NCBI GenBank assembly: GCA_902476355.1
Contig: CABSCS010000006.1
Span: forward strand, 21,960 to 85,959
DNA: 64,000 nucleotides
Reading direction: 5' to 3'
From: UMGS2069 sp900557585
GTDB lineage: Bacteria; Bacillota; Clostridia; Christensenellales; UBA1242
The notes beneath the pieces are model-generated. The model was not told the origin of the DNA, did no database searches, and saw only the letters and a program-made list of their open reading frames with translations. Positions 41,096 to 49,398 of this stretch are shown one piece after another (the stretch's first letter is position 1; each line of letters starts with the position of its first letter). The position numbers and the translations under genes are program-made.

Positions 41096-42640
41096 ATGAA
41101 AAAGCGTGAAAAAAGTTTTGTTCATGGTGCTTTTATTTTGATATTTTTTGGCATTTTATCAAAAATACTTGGTGCCATTTATCGCATTCCGCTTACGGGC
41201 ATTATCACCCCAGAGGGTATGGGGCTTTATCAAATGGTGTTTCCCGTATATTCCCTCATGCTTACAATTTCAAGTTCAGGACTTCCGTCTAGCATTTCAA
41301 AATTGATTGCCGAGGCGAACGCAAAAAATCAATATAAACAAGCAGAAAAAATCATGAAAGTTTCTTTTGTGTTGCTATTTTGCTTTTCTGTTTTGTGCAG
41401 TCTGGTTTTGGTTTTTGGCTCCCGTGGATTTGCTTTGGTTCAAGGAAATAAAAGTGCAACAATTTGCTATTTTGGGCTTGCGCCCGCTGTTGTGTTTGTT
41501 GGTTTTCTTGCTGGTTTTCGTGGATATTTTCAAGGGCTTGAAAAAATGCTTCCGTCGGCAATTTCAGGATTTGTTGAACAACTCTTCAAACTTTGCTTTG
41601 GGTTGCTTCTGGCGCGAATTTTGCTTCCAAAAGGGGTTGAATATGCGGTTCTTGGAGCAATGCTTGGCATAAGCATAAGCGAACTTTTTGCGTTTGTTTT
41701 TATGCTTGTTTACTATGTTGTTTATCGAAGAAAAAGAAAACAAGGGCAAGTTCAAGATTTCACAATTCTTTCAACAAAAGAAACATCAAAACAAATTCTG
41801 CACACATCAATTTTTGTGACGCTTGGTGGGCTTATTGTTCCGCTTGGAATGATGATTGATAGCGCTCTTGTAATCAACATTTTAAAGCGTACTTCGTTTT
41901 CAACCAAAGAGGCAACAACATTGTTTGGGCTTGAATCTGGAACAGTTGGTTCAATTGTGAATATGCCGGTGATTTTGTCGCTTGCACTTGCAACGGCGGT
42001 TTTGCCATGTGTAAGTTCAAAAAAAGCGAGTGGGGACCTTGAAGGGGCAAAAAAATCCGCATCAAAGGCGCTTTTGCTTTCATTTTTAATTGCACTTCCG
42101 GCTTCGTTTGGTTGTTTTGCACTTGCAGAGCCGATCATGAAAATTTTATATGGCAGAAGTTTGTCGGCGGTTGAAATTGAAACCGCTTCACAAATTTTGG
42201 AAATTGCCTCGGCAAGCATTTTCTTTCTTGCAATGGTTCAGGTTTCGGCAGGAATTTTGCAGGGCATTTCAAAACCCAGTGTTCCGGCAATTTCGCTTTC
42301 GGTTGGTCTTGCTGTTAAAACGCTTTTAAACATTGTTTTAATATCGCAAGAAAGCATCAATATTTTTGGCACAGAAATTGCAAATGCAGTGTGCTATTTG
42401 ACTGCATTTTTAATCAATCTTTTTGTGATAGAAAAAAGCGGTTTTATTCAGATTTCTCCAAGAGTTTTCGCGTCTTTGTGTGCATCTTCTTTGGTGCTTT
42501 TTGCAAAACCGATTTTCAGTGTTATGATTGGGCTAAATTTGAATTATTATTTGGCGTTTTTTGTTTGTGTTATTGCTGTTGTTTTGGCATATTTTGCGCT
42601 TGTGTTTTTGCTTTATCGAAAAGAACTTAAAAAATTGTAA
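41096..42640 (+). CDS. spoVB: SpoVB-like polysaccharide flippase (MOP superfamily)
   Basis: 514-residue membrane protein with about 12-14 helices. The start FVHGAFILIFFGILSKILGAIYRIPLTGIITPEGMGLYQMVFPVYSLMLTISSSGLPSSISKLIAE follows the SpoVB/MurJ-like family of lipid-linked oligosaccharide flippases closely. SpoVB is needed for the spore cortex in Bacillus; vegetative relatives export polysaccharides, so the sporulation role rests partly on the sigmaG-like promoter. There is no ribosome site. The start codon lies in the left arm of a perfect 10-bp inverted repeat (41091-41100 with 41121-41130). Confidence 0.8.
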   Translation: MKKREKSFVHGAFILIFFGILSKILGAIYRIPLTGIITPEGMGLYQMVFPVYSLMLTISSSGLPSSISKLIAEANAKNQYKQAEKIMKVSFVLLFCFSVLCSLVLVFGSRGFALVQGNKSATICYFGLAPAVVFVGFLAGFRGYFQGLEKMLPSAISGFVEQLFKLCFGLLLARILLPKGVEYAVLGAMLGISISELFAFVFMLVYYVVYRRKRKQGQVQDFTILSTKETSKQILHTSIFVTLGGLIVPLGMMIDSALVINILKRTSFSTKEATTLFGLESGTVGSIVNMPVILSLALATAVLPCVSSKKASGDLEGAKKSASKALLLSFLIALPASFGCFALAEPIMKILYGRSLSAVEIETASQILEIASASIFFLAMVQVSAGILQGISKPSVPAISLSVGLAVKTLLNIVLISQESINIFGTEIANAVCYLTAFLINLFVIEKSGFIQISPRVFASLCASSLVLFAKPIFSVMIGLNLNYYLAFFVCVIAVVLAYFALVFLLYRKELKKL

Positions 42641-42646
42641 AAACAC

Positions 42647-42675
42647 TTTAACATGTCAAAAAATTTTGCTATACT
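42647..42675 (+). promoter_or_regulatory. Promoter of dus (leaderless)
   Basis: TTTAAC (42647-42652), 17 bp, TATACT (42670-42675), then 6 nt to ATG 42682. Confidence 0.6.
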
Positions 42676-42681
42676 ATTTTC

Positions 42682-43638
42682 ATGAAAAAGTTAAAAATTG
42701 GAAACGTGACACTTGAAAACAATTTGGTTTTGGCTCCTATTGCTGGATATAGCGATGTGGGCTTTCGTTTCCTTGCAAAAAAATATGGTGCAGGTCTCAC
42801 TTTCACCGAAATGATAAGTGCAAAAGCATTGTGTTTTGGCAATCAAAAAACTAAAGATTTGCTTGCAACTTTTGATGGTGAAAAGCCAGTTGGTGTTCAA
42901 CTTTTCGGCTCAGATCCAGAAGATTTTGCAAAGGCAGTAAAACTTCCTGAACTTGAAAAGTTTGATATCATAGATATCAACATGGGGTGTCCAGCACCAA
43001 AAATTTATCAAAATGGTGACGGCAGTGCACTTTTAAAAGACATTGAAAAGGCAAAAGCAATTGTGAAAGCCTGCAAGAATAACACATCAAAACCAATAAC
43101 CGTAAAGTTCAGAAGTGGCATTGATGAAAACAACATTGTTGCAGTTTCTTTTGCAAAAGCAATGGAAGAGGCTGGTGCCGACGCACTTACAATTCATGCA
43201 AGAACAAAAGAGCAAGGCTATGCAGGAAAAGCCGACCTTGCTGTTGCAAAAATGGTGAAGGACAGTGTGAAAATTCCTGTCATCGTGAGTGGTGACTGCG
43301 TTGATAAAATATCATATGAAAACATCATGAAACAAACGGGTGCCGACGGCGTTATGATTGCTCGCGGGGCGTTTGGAAAACCTGAAATTTTTGCAGAGAT
43401 TTTGGGCAAAAATGTAAAGGTGAACAAACTTGAAGACATAAAAGAACATGTTAGCGTTTTTGAAAAATATTTTGGTGAAAAGTTTGTGCTTTTAAACATG
43501 CGAAGCCACATTGCACATTACATCAAAGGTCAAGGTGCTTCAACCGAACAAAAAGTTGCGCTCATGAAGGCGGAGTCGTTTGACGAGGTTTTTGAAATTT
43601 TAAATCAAATTTTTGTATTCAGTGGCAAAAAGTCTTAA
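42682..43638 (+). CDS. dus: tRNA-dihydrouridine synthase
   Basis: 318-residue flavoenzyme that reduces uridines in tRNA D loops. Motifs: NNLVLAPIAGYSDVGFR near residue 13 (FMN site), VGVQLFGSDPEDF near 72, DINMGCPAPK near 97 with the catalytic Cys, KPITVKFRSGID near 139, ADALTIHARTKEQGY near 165 and GADGVMIARGAFGKP near 222. DusB-like by these motifs. No ribosome site precedes ATG 42682; a -10 box sits 6 nt upstream. Confidence 0.93.
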   Translation: MKKLKIGNVTLENNLVLAPIAGYSDVGFRFLAKKYGAGLTFTEMISAKALCFGNQKTKDLLATFDGEKPVGVQLFGSDPEDFAKAVKLPELEKFDIIDINMGCPAPKIYQNGDGSALLKDIEKAKAIVKACKNNTSKPITVKFRSGIDENNIVAVSFAKAMEEAGADALTIHARTKEQGYAGKADLAVAKMVKDSVKIPVIVSGDCVDKISYENIMKQTGADGVMIARGAFGKPEIFAEILGKNVKVNKLEDIKEHVSVFEKYFGEKFVLLNMRSHIAHYIKGQGASTEQKVALMKAESFDEVFEILNQIFVFSGKKS

Positions 43639-43672
43639 AAAACTGCAATATTTTGTGCATTTTAGCGTGTTT

Positions 43673-43702
43673 GCCTTGTCATATGTTTGACAAGGCTTTT
43701 TC
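43673..43702 (+). terminator. Terminator of dus
   Basis: GCCTTGTCA-TATGTT-TGACAAGGC then T5. Confidence 0.92.
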
Positions 43703-43706
43703 TTTT

Positions 43707-43736
43707 TTGATAAAATGATTTTAGCAAAATTTAAAT
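43707..43736 (+). promoter_or_regulatory. Possible promoter of pgk-tpiA
   Basis: TTGATA (43707-43712), 18 bp, TTAAAT (43731-43736). Moderate match. Confidence 0.4.
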
Positions 43737-43771
43737 ATGTGTTTTTTTAATAAAAAAACAAGGAGATATAT

Positions 43772-44968
43772 ATGAACAAAAAAACTTTCAAGGACGTTGA
43801 TGTTGCTGGCAAAAAAGTTTTTGTTAGAGTTGACTTCAATGTTCCAATGGACGAATCAAATAAAATTATCGATGACACAAGAATCAAAGCGGCTCTTCCA
43901 ACCATCACATATTTGATGCATCATGGTGCAAAAATCATTTTGTGCTCACATCTTGGAAGACCAAACGGAATGTTCAATCCAAAGTTCTCACTTGCACCAG
44001 TTGCAAAGCGTTTGCAAGAACTTTTGAACCATCCTGTGAAACTTGCATCTGATGCAATTGGAGAAAGTGCAATTGCGCTTACTTCTGAAATGAAAGATGG
44101 CGACATTGTGATGCTTGAAAACATTCGTTTCTATAAAGAGGAAGAAGAGAACGATGATGAGTTTGCAAAAAAACTTGCTTCTCTTGCAGATGTCTATGTG
44201 AACGATGCTTTTGGTGCTGCACACCGTGCACATGCATCAACCGCAGGAATTGCTCGCCACTTGCCAGCAGTTGCAGGATTTTTGATGAGTAAAGAAATTG
44301 TTTCACTTTCAAAAGTAATGTATAGCGCAGAACCTCCTGTTGTTGTAATTTTTGGTGGTGCAAAAGTTTCAGACAAAATTGGCGTTATTGGAAAACTTAT
44401 CACAAAAGCGAACGTGTTTTTGATTGGTGGAGCAATGGCAAACACCTTCATTGTTGCAAAGGGCGGAAATGTTGGACTTTCTCGCTATGAGGCTGACAAG
44501 GTTGACGTTGCAAAACGAATTTTGGAAGAGGCAGAAAAACTGAATGTTAAAGTTGTTTTGCCGGTTGACAGTGTTGTTGCAAACGAATTTGCACCAGACG
44601 CAAAAGCAAAAACTGTTGATGCGTTTGCAGTTCCAGAAGGTTTCCAAGGAATGGACATTGGAAGAAGAACAATTCGCCTTTTTGAGAAAGAAATCAAAAA
44701 AGCAAAAACCATCATTTGGAATGGGCCTCTTGGGGTTTATGAGTTTAAGCGTTTTCAAAAAGGAACAAAGAAAATTGCAAAAGCAGTTGCTCATGCTTCG
44801 GCTGTTTCGGTTGTTGGTGGGGGCGACAGTGCTGCCGCAATCACCGAACTTGGCTATGCGTCAAAGGTGACACATCTTTCAACTGGTGGCGGTGCAACCT
44901 TGAAATTTTTGGAAGGAGCAGTTCTTCCTGGGGTTGAAATGCTTGAAGATAAAGAAACAAACAACTAG
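43772..44968 (+). CDS. pgk: Phosphoglycerate kinase
   Basis: 398-residue Pgk (1,3-bisphosphoglycerate + ADP to 3-phosphoglycerate + ATP). KKVFVRVDFNVPMD near residue 14, ILCSHLGRPNG near 54, the hinge and ATP-site motifs VVIFGGAKVSDKIGVI near 190 and TIIWNGPLGVYEF near 312, and the C-terminal GGGDSAAAI near 350 with STGGGATLKFLEG near 371. Full length. AAGGAG precedes the ATG. tpiA starts 9 nt downstream, so they are co-transcribed, as in many Firmicutes. Confidence 0.97.
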   Translation: MNKKTFKDVDVAGKKVFVRVDFNVPMDESNKIIDDTRIKAALPTITYLMHHGAKIILCSHLGRPNGMFNPKFSLAPVAKRLQELLNHPVKLASDAIGESAIALTSEMKDGDIVMLENIRFYKEEEENDDEFAKKLASLADVYVNDAFGAAHRAHASTAGIARHLPAVAGFLMSKEIVSLSKVMYSAEPPVVVIFGGAKVSDKIGVIGKLITKANVFLIGGAMANTFIVAKGGNVGLSRYEADKVDVAKRILEEAEKLNVKVVLPVDSVVANEFAPDAKAKTVDAFAVPEGFQGMDIGRRTIRLFEKEIKKAKTIIWNGPLGVYEFKRFQKGTKKIAKAVAHASAVSVVGGGDSAAAITELGYASKVTHLSTGGGATLKFLEGAVLPGVEMLEDKETNN

Positions 44969-44977
44969 GGTGAAAAT

Positions 44978-45688
44978 ATGAAATATATCGTTGCAAATTT
45001 CAAAATGTATAAAACTGTTCAAGAAGCAGAAGAATATGCCAAAGAGTTCAAAAAACTTGTAAAGAAATGTCCAAACAAGGTTGCAGTTTGCCCTTCGTTT
45101 GTGTGCATTTCGCCAATGGCAAAAATCTTTAAAGGATTGGTTCAAGTTGGCGCTCAAAACTGTTCAGACAAAGAAGAGGGTGCTTTCACCGGAGAGGTGA
45201 GTGCGCAAATGCTGAAAAGTGCGGGCGCAAGCGTGACAATTCTTGGTCACAGTGAAAGACGACGCGACTTTAAAGAAACCGACAAATTGATTTGCGAAAA
45301 AATCAAAACCGCACAAAAAAATGGGCTTGAAACCATTGTCTGCTTGGCAGATGACGGCGGAGAGGGGTATAAACAAAACATCCGTGCCCAAGTGAAAGAC
45401 CTTTTCACTGGTGTTGACAAAAGCAAAGAAATTGTGATTGCGTTTGAGCCTGTTTGGGCAATTGGAACGGGAAAAACCATGAATACTGGCGACATTAAAC
45501 CAGTTGTTGAAACAATTAAAAACGAGGCGAGAAAGGTTTTGAAATATGAACCAAAAGTTCTTTATGGCGGAAGCGTAAATTCGGGCAATGCAGGCGAAAT
45601 TTTGGCGCTTGATTGTGTTGATGGTCTTTTGGTTGGCGGTGCAAGCAAAAACCCACAAGAGTTTGCAAAAATCTGCTTTGCAAAATAG
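44978..45688 (+). CDS. tpiA: Triosephosphate isomerase
   Basis: 236-residue TIM-barrel enzyme interconverting glyceraldehyde-3-phosphate and dihydroxyacetone phosphate. Catalytic Lys in ANFKMYK near residue 9 (usual NWKMN is NFKMY), His in LGHSERR near 88, Glu in AFEPVWAIGTG near 156, phosphate-binding YGGSVN near 192 and LLVGGAS near 213. Slightly shorter than the usual ~250. GGTGAAAAT precedes the ATG. Follows pgk. Confidence 0.96.
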   Translation: MKYIVANFKMYKTVQEAEEYAKEFKKLVKKCPNKVAVCPSFVCISPMAKIFKGLVQVGAQNCSDKEEGAFTGEVSAQMLKSAGASVTILGHSERRRDFKETDKLICEKIKTAQKNGLETIVCLADDGGEGYKQNIRAQVKDLFTGVDKSKEIVIAFEPVWAIGTGKTMNTGDIKPVVETIKNEARKVLKYEPKVLYGGSVNSGNAGEILALDCVDGLLVGGASKNPQEFAKICFAK

Positions 45689-45742
45689 TGCACTATTGAC
45701 AAAATTGCACTTTTGATATACAATAATTTTGAGGAAAAAATA

Positions 45743-45967
45743 ATGCAAAATGTTCTTGGAATGATAAATTTATTGCTTGCGCAAACCGAACAAGAAAAAC
45801 GACTTACAATTCTGTATGTTTCGCTTTTTGCGTTTTTGATGGTGCTTTTAATCATCGACTCGGTTGCCAAGAAAAAATATATCACAAGCAAACCTCTCAA
45901 AAAAATTGCTTGGGTTTTGCTGTTTTTGGGGCTGATTGCCCTTGTTGTTCTATATTTTGTTCTATAA
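45743..45967 (+). CDS. Small two-helix membrane protein after tpiA
   Basis: 74 residues with two membrane segments (about 20-40 and 50-72) separated by a basic loop (KKKYITSKPLKK). No family recognised. The start ATG 45743 has GAGG 8 nt upstream. It lies 54 nt after tpiA and before secG, where gpmI would often be found; it may be read through from pgk-tpiA. SecG was considered and rejected because the next gene is a far better match. Confidence 0.65.
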   Translation: MQNVLGMINLLLAQTEQEKRLTILYVSLFAFLMVLLIIDSVAKKKYITSKPLKKIAWVLLFLGLIALVVLYFVL

Positions 45968-45981
45968 AAAACAAAATATGC

Positions 45982-46010
45982 TTGATTGAAAAAAACAAGT
46001 ATGTTATAAT
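45982..46010 (+). promoter_or_regulatory. Promoter of secG
   Basis: TTGATT (45982-45987), 17 bp, TATAAT (46005-46010), with an extended TGT. Confidence 0.8.
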
Positions 46011-46015
46011 ACTTG
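45996..46015. promoter_or_regulatory. Palindrome over the secG -10 box
   Basis: CAAGTAT-GTTATA-ATACTTG, perfect 7-bp arms centred on the -10 region; looks like an operator for a dimeric repressor or a 5' hairpin. Confidence 0.45.
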
Positions 46016-46034
46016 CGAATTTGGAGGAAATATA

Positions 46035-46352
46035 ATGTTCAACTTTTTAACAATGCTCGCTGCTGATGATGTTTCAAGACCAGACTGGGTTGTTTCTTCA
46101 TTCCCAGTAATCAAAATTGTTCTTGCATGCCTTATTTTGGCTTGTTCAATTGTGATGATCGTGATCAACCTTTGCCAAAAAACCGAGGCAGACGGAACCA
46201 ACGCTATCACTGGTCAAGCAGACACTTTCTATAACAGAAACAAAGGTGGCTCTCTTCAAGGAAAAATCAAAAAACTTACAATTATTCTTGCAATTTGTTT
46301 GATGGTTTTCTGCGTTACATATTTCATTATGAACTCATACTATGCAGGCTAG
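46035..46352 (+). CDS. secG: Protein-export membrane protein SecG
   Basis: 105-residue SecG, the small subunit of the SecYEG channel. Two membrane helices (about 23-45 and 80-101) joined by the family loop with ITGQADTFYNRNKGGSLQGKIKKLTII (bacterial SecG carries a Gly-Thr-rich FFGxNxGxxxE-like motif here). A ~20-residue N-terminal extension precedes the first helix, longer than in E. coli or Bacillus. GGAGG is 8 nt before the ATG. Own promoter and terminator. Confidence 0.85.
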   Translation: MFNFLTMLAADDVSRPDWVVSSFPVIKIVLACLILACSIVMIVINLCQKTEADGTNAITGQADTFYNRNKGGSLQGKIKKLTIILAICLMVFCVTYFIMNSYYAG

Positions 46353-46358
46353 AAAAAA

Positions 46359-46388
46359 ATAAAACAGTCTTTTGGCTGTTTTTTTTGT
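46359..46388 (+). terminator. Terminator of secG
   Basis: AAAACAGTC-TTTT-GGCTGTTTT (one G-U) then T4. Confidence 0.8.
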
Positions 46389-46604
46389 GCAAATTTTTGG
46401 GCAGTTTTACATTGTGAATTATAGTAATATGTTTTGTTTGACCTTATGCTGAAATAAGGTGTGATAAAAGAATATAAAATTGATGTGCTGACAATTTGAA
46501 GTTGCTTGCTTGATTGTTGAGTTTGAAAAAATGGATGCTTAAAAAAGTTATTTGATGGGGTATAGTTTATTGTAATTGGTTTACTGCTGTTTTTTAGTGT
46601 GAAC
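46389..46604. other. Intergenic stretch without a gene
   Basis: No coding region seen. It contains a small hairpin CCTTAT-GCTGAA-ATAAGG (46442-46459) but no convincing promoter-terminator pair for an RNA gene. Confidence 0.5.
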
Positions 46605-46634
46605 GAATAAAAACCAAAGTGAACAGCCATACTA
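46605..46634 (+). promoter_or_regulatory. sigmaG-like promoter of DUF378 gene
   Basis: GAATA (46605-46609), 18 bp, CATACTA (46628-46634). Shares the 14-mer AACAGCCATACTAG with the spoVB-like promoter. Confidence 0.65.
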
Positions 46635-46657
46635 GAACCAATAAAGGGGGAGAAGAA

Positions 46658-46894
46658 ATGATTATTGCAAACATTATTGCTCTGTCAATTATGATTCTTG
46701 GCTCGTTGAACTGGTTTTTGGTTGGCGTTTTCTCGTGGAACTTGCTGACATGGATTTTCGGTGCGGGCGTTTTCACGAGAATTTTATATGCAATTGTTGG
46801 GCTTGCAGGCATTTGGATGCTGATTCAACTTTGCATTCGTGGAACAAAATTGTTCTCGAAAGATGAAGCCATAAAGAAACAAAAACAACAATAA
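46658..46894 (+). CDS. DUF378 family membrane protein
   Basis: 78-residue protein of the DUF378 (YuzA-like) family: ALSIMILGSLNWFLVGVFSWNLL (first helix with the family SLNW motif) and FTRILYAIVGLAGIWMLI (second helix), then a Lys-rich tail. Function unknown. GGGGGAG lies 5 nt before ATG 46658; the frame is open from 46619 but that overlaps the promoter. The sigmaG-like promoter suggests forespore expression. Confidence 0.85.
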   Translation: MIIANIIALSIMILGSLNWFLVGVFSWNLLTWIFGAGVFTRILYAIVGLAGIWMLIQLCIRGTKLFSKDEAIKKQKQQ

Positions 46895-46917
46895 AACAAA
46901 ATTTGTTTAAAAACTTT

Positions 46918-46946
46918 AAATAACCGCTAAAAACGGTTATTTTTTA
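46918..46946 (+). terminator. Terminator of DUF378 gene
   Basis: AATAACCG-CTAAAAA-CGGTTATT then T4. Confidence 0.85.
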
Positions 46947-46957
46947 TGCTTGTTTGT

Positions 46958-46986
46958 TTGATTGATTTGAAATTTTTGTTTATAAT
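46958..46986 (+). promoter_or_regulatory. Promoter of pepF-gmk
   Basis: TTGATT (46958-46963), 17 bp, TATAAT (46981-46986). Confidence 0.75.
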
Positions 46987-47001
46987 ATATTCGAGGGAAA
47001 A

Positions 47002-48765
47002 ATGGAAAAACTTACTTTTGACTGGAATTTGAAAGATATCTATAAAACCGAAGAAGAAGCAAGAGCAGATTTTGAAGAACTTAAAAAAGAATATTCTGCT
47101 TTTGTAAATTTTCGTGGGAAACTTAAAACCAAAGAGGGCGTGCTTGCATATTTCAATGCAAGCGACAAGTTTGAACTTTTGTCAAACCGCCTTGGTGCAT
47201 ATTTACATTTGCGTCTTGCTCTTTGCGGAAAAGACAAGTTTGCACATGACATGCAAGAAGAATTGTCATATTTCATGCTTGAACACGAGCCACTTTTGGC
47301 GTTTGTTGAGCCTGAACTTTGCAAAAATAAAACAACCGACTTGAAAAACTGGAAAAAACTTGAAGAGTTCAAAGACTATACAAACGAACTTGAAAGTATT
47401 TTGACAAACAAAAAGCACGCGCTTGATGAAAAAACAAACCGCATTTTGTCTATGATTCCAAGTTTCAACGCGTGCGATGAGGCATATGACAAGTTTGAAA
47501 GTGTTGATGTGAAGTTTGGAAATGTTATGGTTGACGGCAAAGAAGTGAAACTTACTCCTGCGCTTTATGGCTCGCTTGTTCAACACAAAGATCAAAAGGT
47601 TCGACAAGATGCCTATAACACAATTTTGAAATCGTTTGCAGACATGAACTATACACTTGCGTCACTTTATATTTCGCAAACCAAAGAAAACGACTTTTTT
47701 GTGAAAATAGGAAAATATAAAAGCAAACTTGACGCATCTTGCGAGTCGATTAAAGTGAACCCAAAAATTGTTCCAACATTGATTGAAACCGTTCACAGCA
47801 ATCTTGACTTGTTCTATAACTTTGAAAAAATCAAACAAAAAGCGCTGGGGCTTAAAGAATATTTCTATTTTGATAACTATGCAACAATGGGAAGTTCAAA
47901 GGCAAAATATTCCTATGAAGACGGCGTTTCGCTCATGTTCAAGGCGCTTGAAAAATATGGAAGCGAATATTTGAACGTTGTGAAAAAGGCGGTTTCAGAA
48001 AACTGGATAGATGTTTTCGAAAAACCTGCAAAAACAACTGGCGGTTTCAGCCTTGGCGTTTTTGGTCTTCACCCATACATTTTGCTAAACTGGGGCGAGT
48101 CATATCGCGATGTGTCCACACTTTGCCATGAAATGGGGCACACAATGCATTCGTATTTTTCAAACAAAAATCAACCAATCAGCAAAAGTGACTATTCAAT
48201 TTTTGTTGCCGAGGTTGCTTCAACCGTAAATGAAAATTTGCTGAACATGTACATGCTTGACCATGCAAAAAGCAAAGAAGAAAGATTGTTCTTTGTTCAC
48301 AGTTTTCTTTCCGACTTTTATGCAACGGTATATCGCCAAACAATGTTCACCGAGTTTGAACATTTTGTGATTTCAAGCGTGGAGAACAAAGTTCCACTTT
48401 CAGCCGATGTTTTGAATGAGAAATATAAATCTTTGCAAGAACTCTATTTTGGAAACGATGCCAAAGCAACCGAGTTTTCAAAGTTCGAGTGGAGCAGGAT
48501 TCCACATTTTTACAGCCCATATTATGTTTATAAATATGCAACTGGCTTTATTTCGGCTTCTATTATTGCGAAAAACATATATGAAGGCAAGCCTGGCTAT
48601 CTTGAAAAATATTTAAAGTTTTTGAGTGCGGGTTCAAGCATATATCCAATTGACCTTTTGAAAAGTGTTGATGTTGATCTTGAAAAACAAGAAACACTTT
48701 CTTCGGCGTTCGAAGTTTATAAAAAATATATTGCCGAGTTTGAAGAACTTACAAAGGAGAAATAA
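47002..48765 (+). CDS. pepF: Oligoendopeptidase F
   Basis: 587-residue M3B zinc peptidase that cleaves short peptides in the cytosol. HEMGHTMHSYF (HExGH, residues ~376-380) with the third ligand Glu in FVAEVASTVNE ~28 residues later; WNLKDIYKTEEE at the start and RIPHFYSPYYVYKYATGF near 498 are typical PepF landmarks. No signal peptide. GAGGG lies 5 nt before the ATG. The stop overlaps the spacing to the next gene (TAAATG), so translation of the gmk-like gene is probably coupled. Confidence 0.95.
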   Translation: MEKLTFDWNLKDIYKTEEEARADFEELKKEYSAFVNFRGKLKTKEGVLAYFNASDKFELLSNRLGAYLHLRLALCGKDKFAHDMQEELSYFMLEHEPLLAFVEPELCKNKTTDLKNWKKLEEFKDYTNELESILTNKKHALDEKTNRILSMIPSFNACDEAYDKFESVDVKFGNVMVDGKEVKLTPALYGSLVQHKDQKVRQDAYNTILKSFADMNYTLASLYISQTKENDFFVKIGKYKSKLDASCESIKVNPKIVPTLIETVHSNLDLFYNFEKIKQKALGLKEYFYFDNYATMGSSKAKYSYEDGVSLMFKALEKYGSEYLNVVKKAVSENWIDVFEKPAKTTGGFSLGVFGLHPYILLNWGESYRDVSTLCHEMGHTMHSYFSNKNQPISKSDYSIFVAEVASTVNENLLNMYMLDHAKSKEERLFFVHSFLSDFYATVYRQTMFTEFEHFVISSVENKVPLSADVLNEKYKSLQELYFGNDAKATEFSKFEWSRIPHFYSPYYVYKYATGFISASIIAKNIYEGKPGYLEKYLKFLSAGSSIYPIDLLKSVDVDLEKQETLSSAFEVYKKYIAEFEELTKEK

Positions 48766-49371
48766 ATGTTTATCATCATTTCGGGCCCATCTGGTGCGGG
48801 CAAAACCCCAATCACCTATACCATTACAGACACCTTTCCAAATGTGAAAAGGATTCAGTCATACACAACACGAAAGGAAAGGACAAAAGAGGTTTCGGGA
48901 ACCTATATCTATATGACTGCCGAGCAGTTTGAAAAGAAAATCCAAGAGGGATTTTTCCTTGAATATAACAAGGTTCACAAAGACCAACAATACTATGGCA
49001 CGGGGCTAGACTCATATTTGAAAATTGTTGAAAAAGGCTGTGTTGCAATTAAAGATATTGATGTTGACAGTTATAAAAAGATAAAAGACAGCGACCTTGA
49101 TGTTGTTGGAATTTATCTTACTGTTCAAAATCGTGCAATCTTGTTTGACCGTCTTCGTGAGCGTGGAGAAAGCGAACAAACAATCAACATTCGCTTGCAC
49201 GACAGAGTGGACTATGAAAATGCACAAAAAGACCACTATGACTATGTTGTTTATACTGACAATTTTGAAGAGGCTCAAAAACAGGTTGTCAAAATTGTTG
49301 AGCAAGAGTTCAAAAAACGTGGCATAAAGTGCAAAAAATCAAGACTTAAAAAGCATGAATTCATGTTTTAA
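48766..49371 (+). CDS. gmk: Divergent guanylate kinase-like protein
   Basis: 201 residues. P-loop GPSGAGKT at residues 7-14, YTTRKERTKEVSG near 33 (the GMP-binding TTR motif, normally TTRxPRxGE), FLEYNKVHKDQQYYGTG near 62 and LRERGESEQTINIRL near 130 (lid arginines). GMP-kinase core elements are therefore present, but the GE and DYxF parts are altered (EVSGTYIYM) and a basic tail is added. It may be the cell's Gmk or a second, specialised nucleotide kinase. Co-transcribed with pepF; GGAG precedes the ATG. Confidence 0.75.
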   Translation: MFIIISGPSGAGKTPITYTITDTFPNVKRIQSYTTRKERTKEVSGTYIYMTAEQFEKKIQEGFFLEYNKVHKDQQYYGTGLDSYLKIVEKGCVAIKDIDVDSYKKIKDSDLDVVGIYLTVQNRAILFDRLRERGESEQTINIRLHDRVDYENAQKDHYDYVVYTDNFEEAQKQVVKIVEQEFKKRGIKCKKSRLKKHEFMF

Positions 49372-49374
49372 AAC

Positions 49375-49398
49375 GGGTGGCAATTTGCCACTCTTTTT
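49375..49398 (+). terminator. Terminator of pepF-gmk
   Basis: GGGTGGCA-ATT-TGCCACTC then T5. Confidence 0.8.

Noticed and set aside
45743..45967. Small two-helix protein after tpiA as SecG
   Set aside because: The next gene (46035-46352) has the SecG loop with the NKGGSLQGK segment and fits better.
46438..46480. TTGACC followed by TGATAA/TAAAAT as a promoter for an RNA gene
   Set aside because: Spacing does not fit 16-19 bp with a good -10 box and no terminator follows before the DUF378 promoter.
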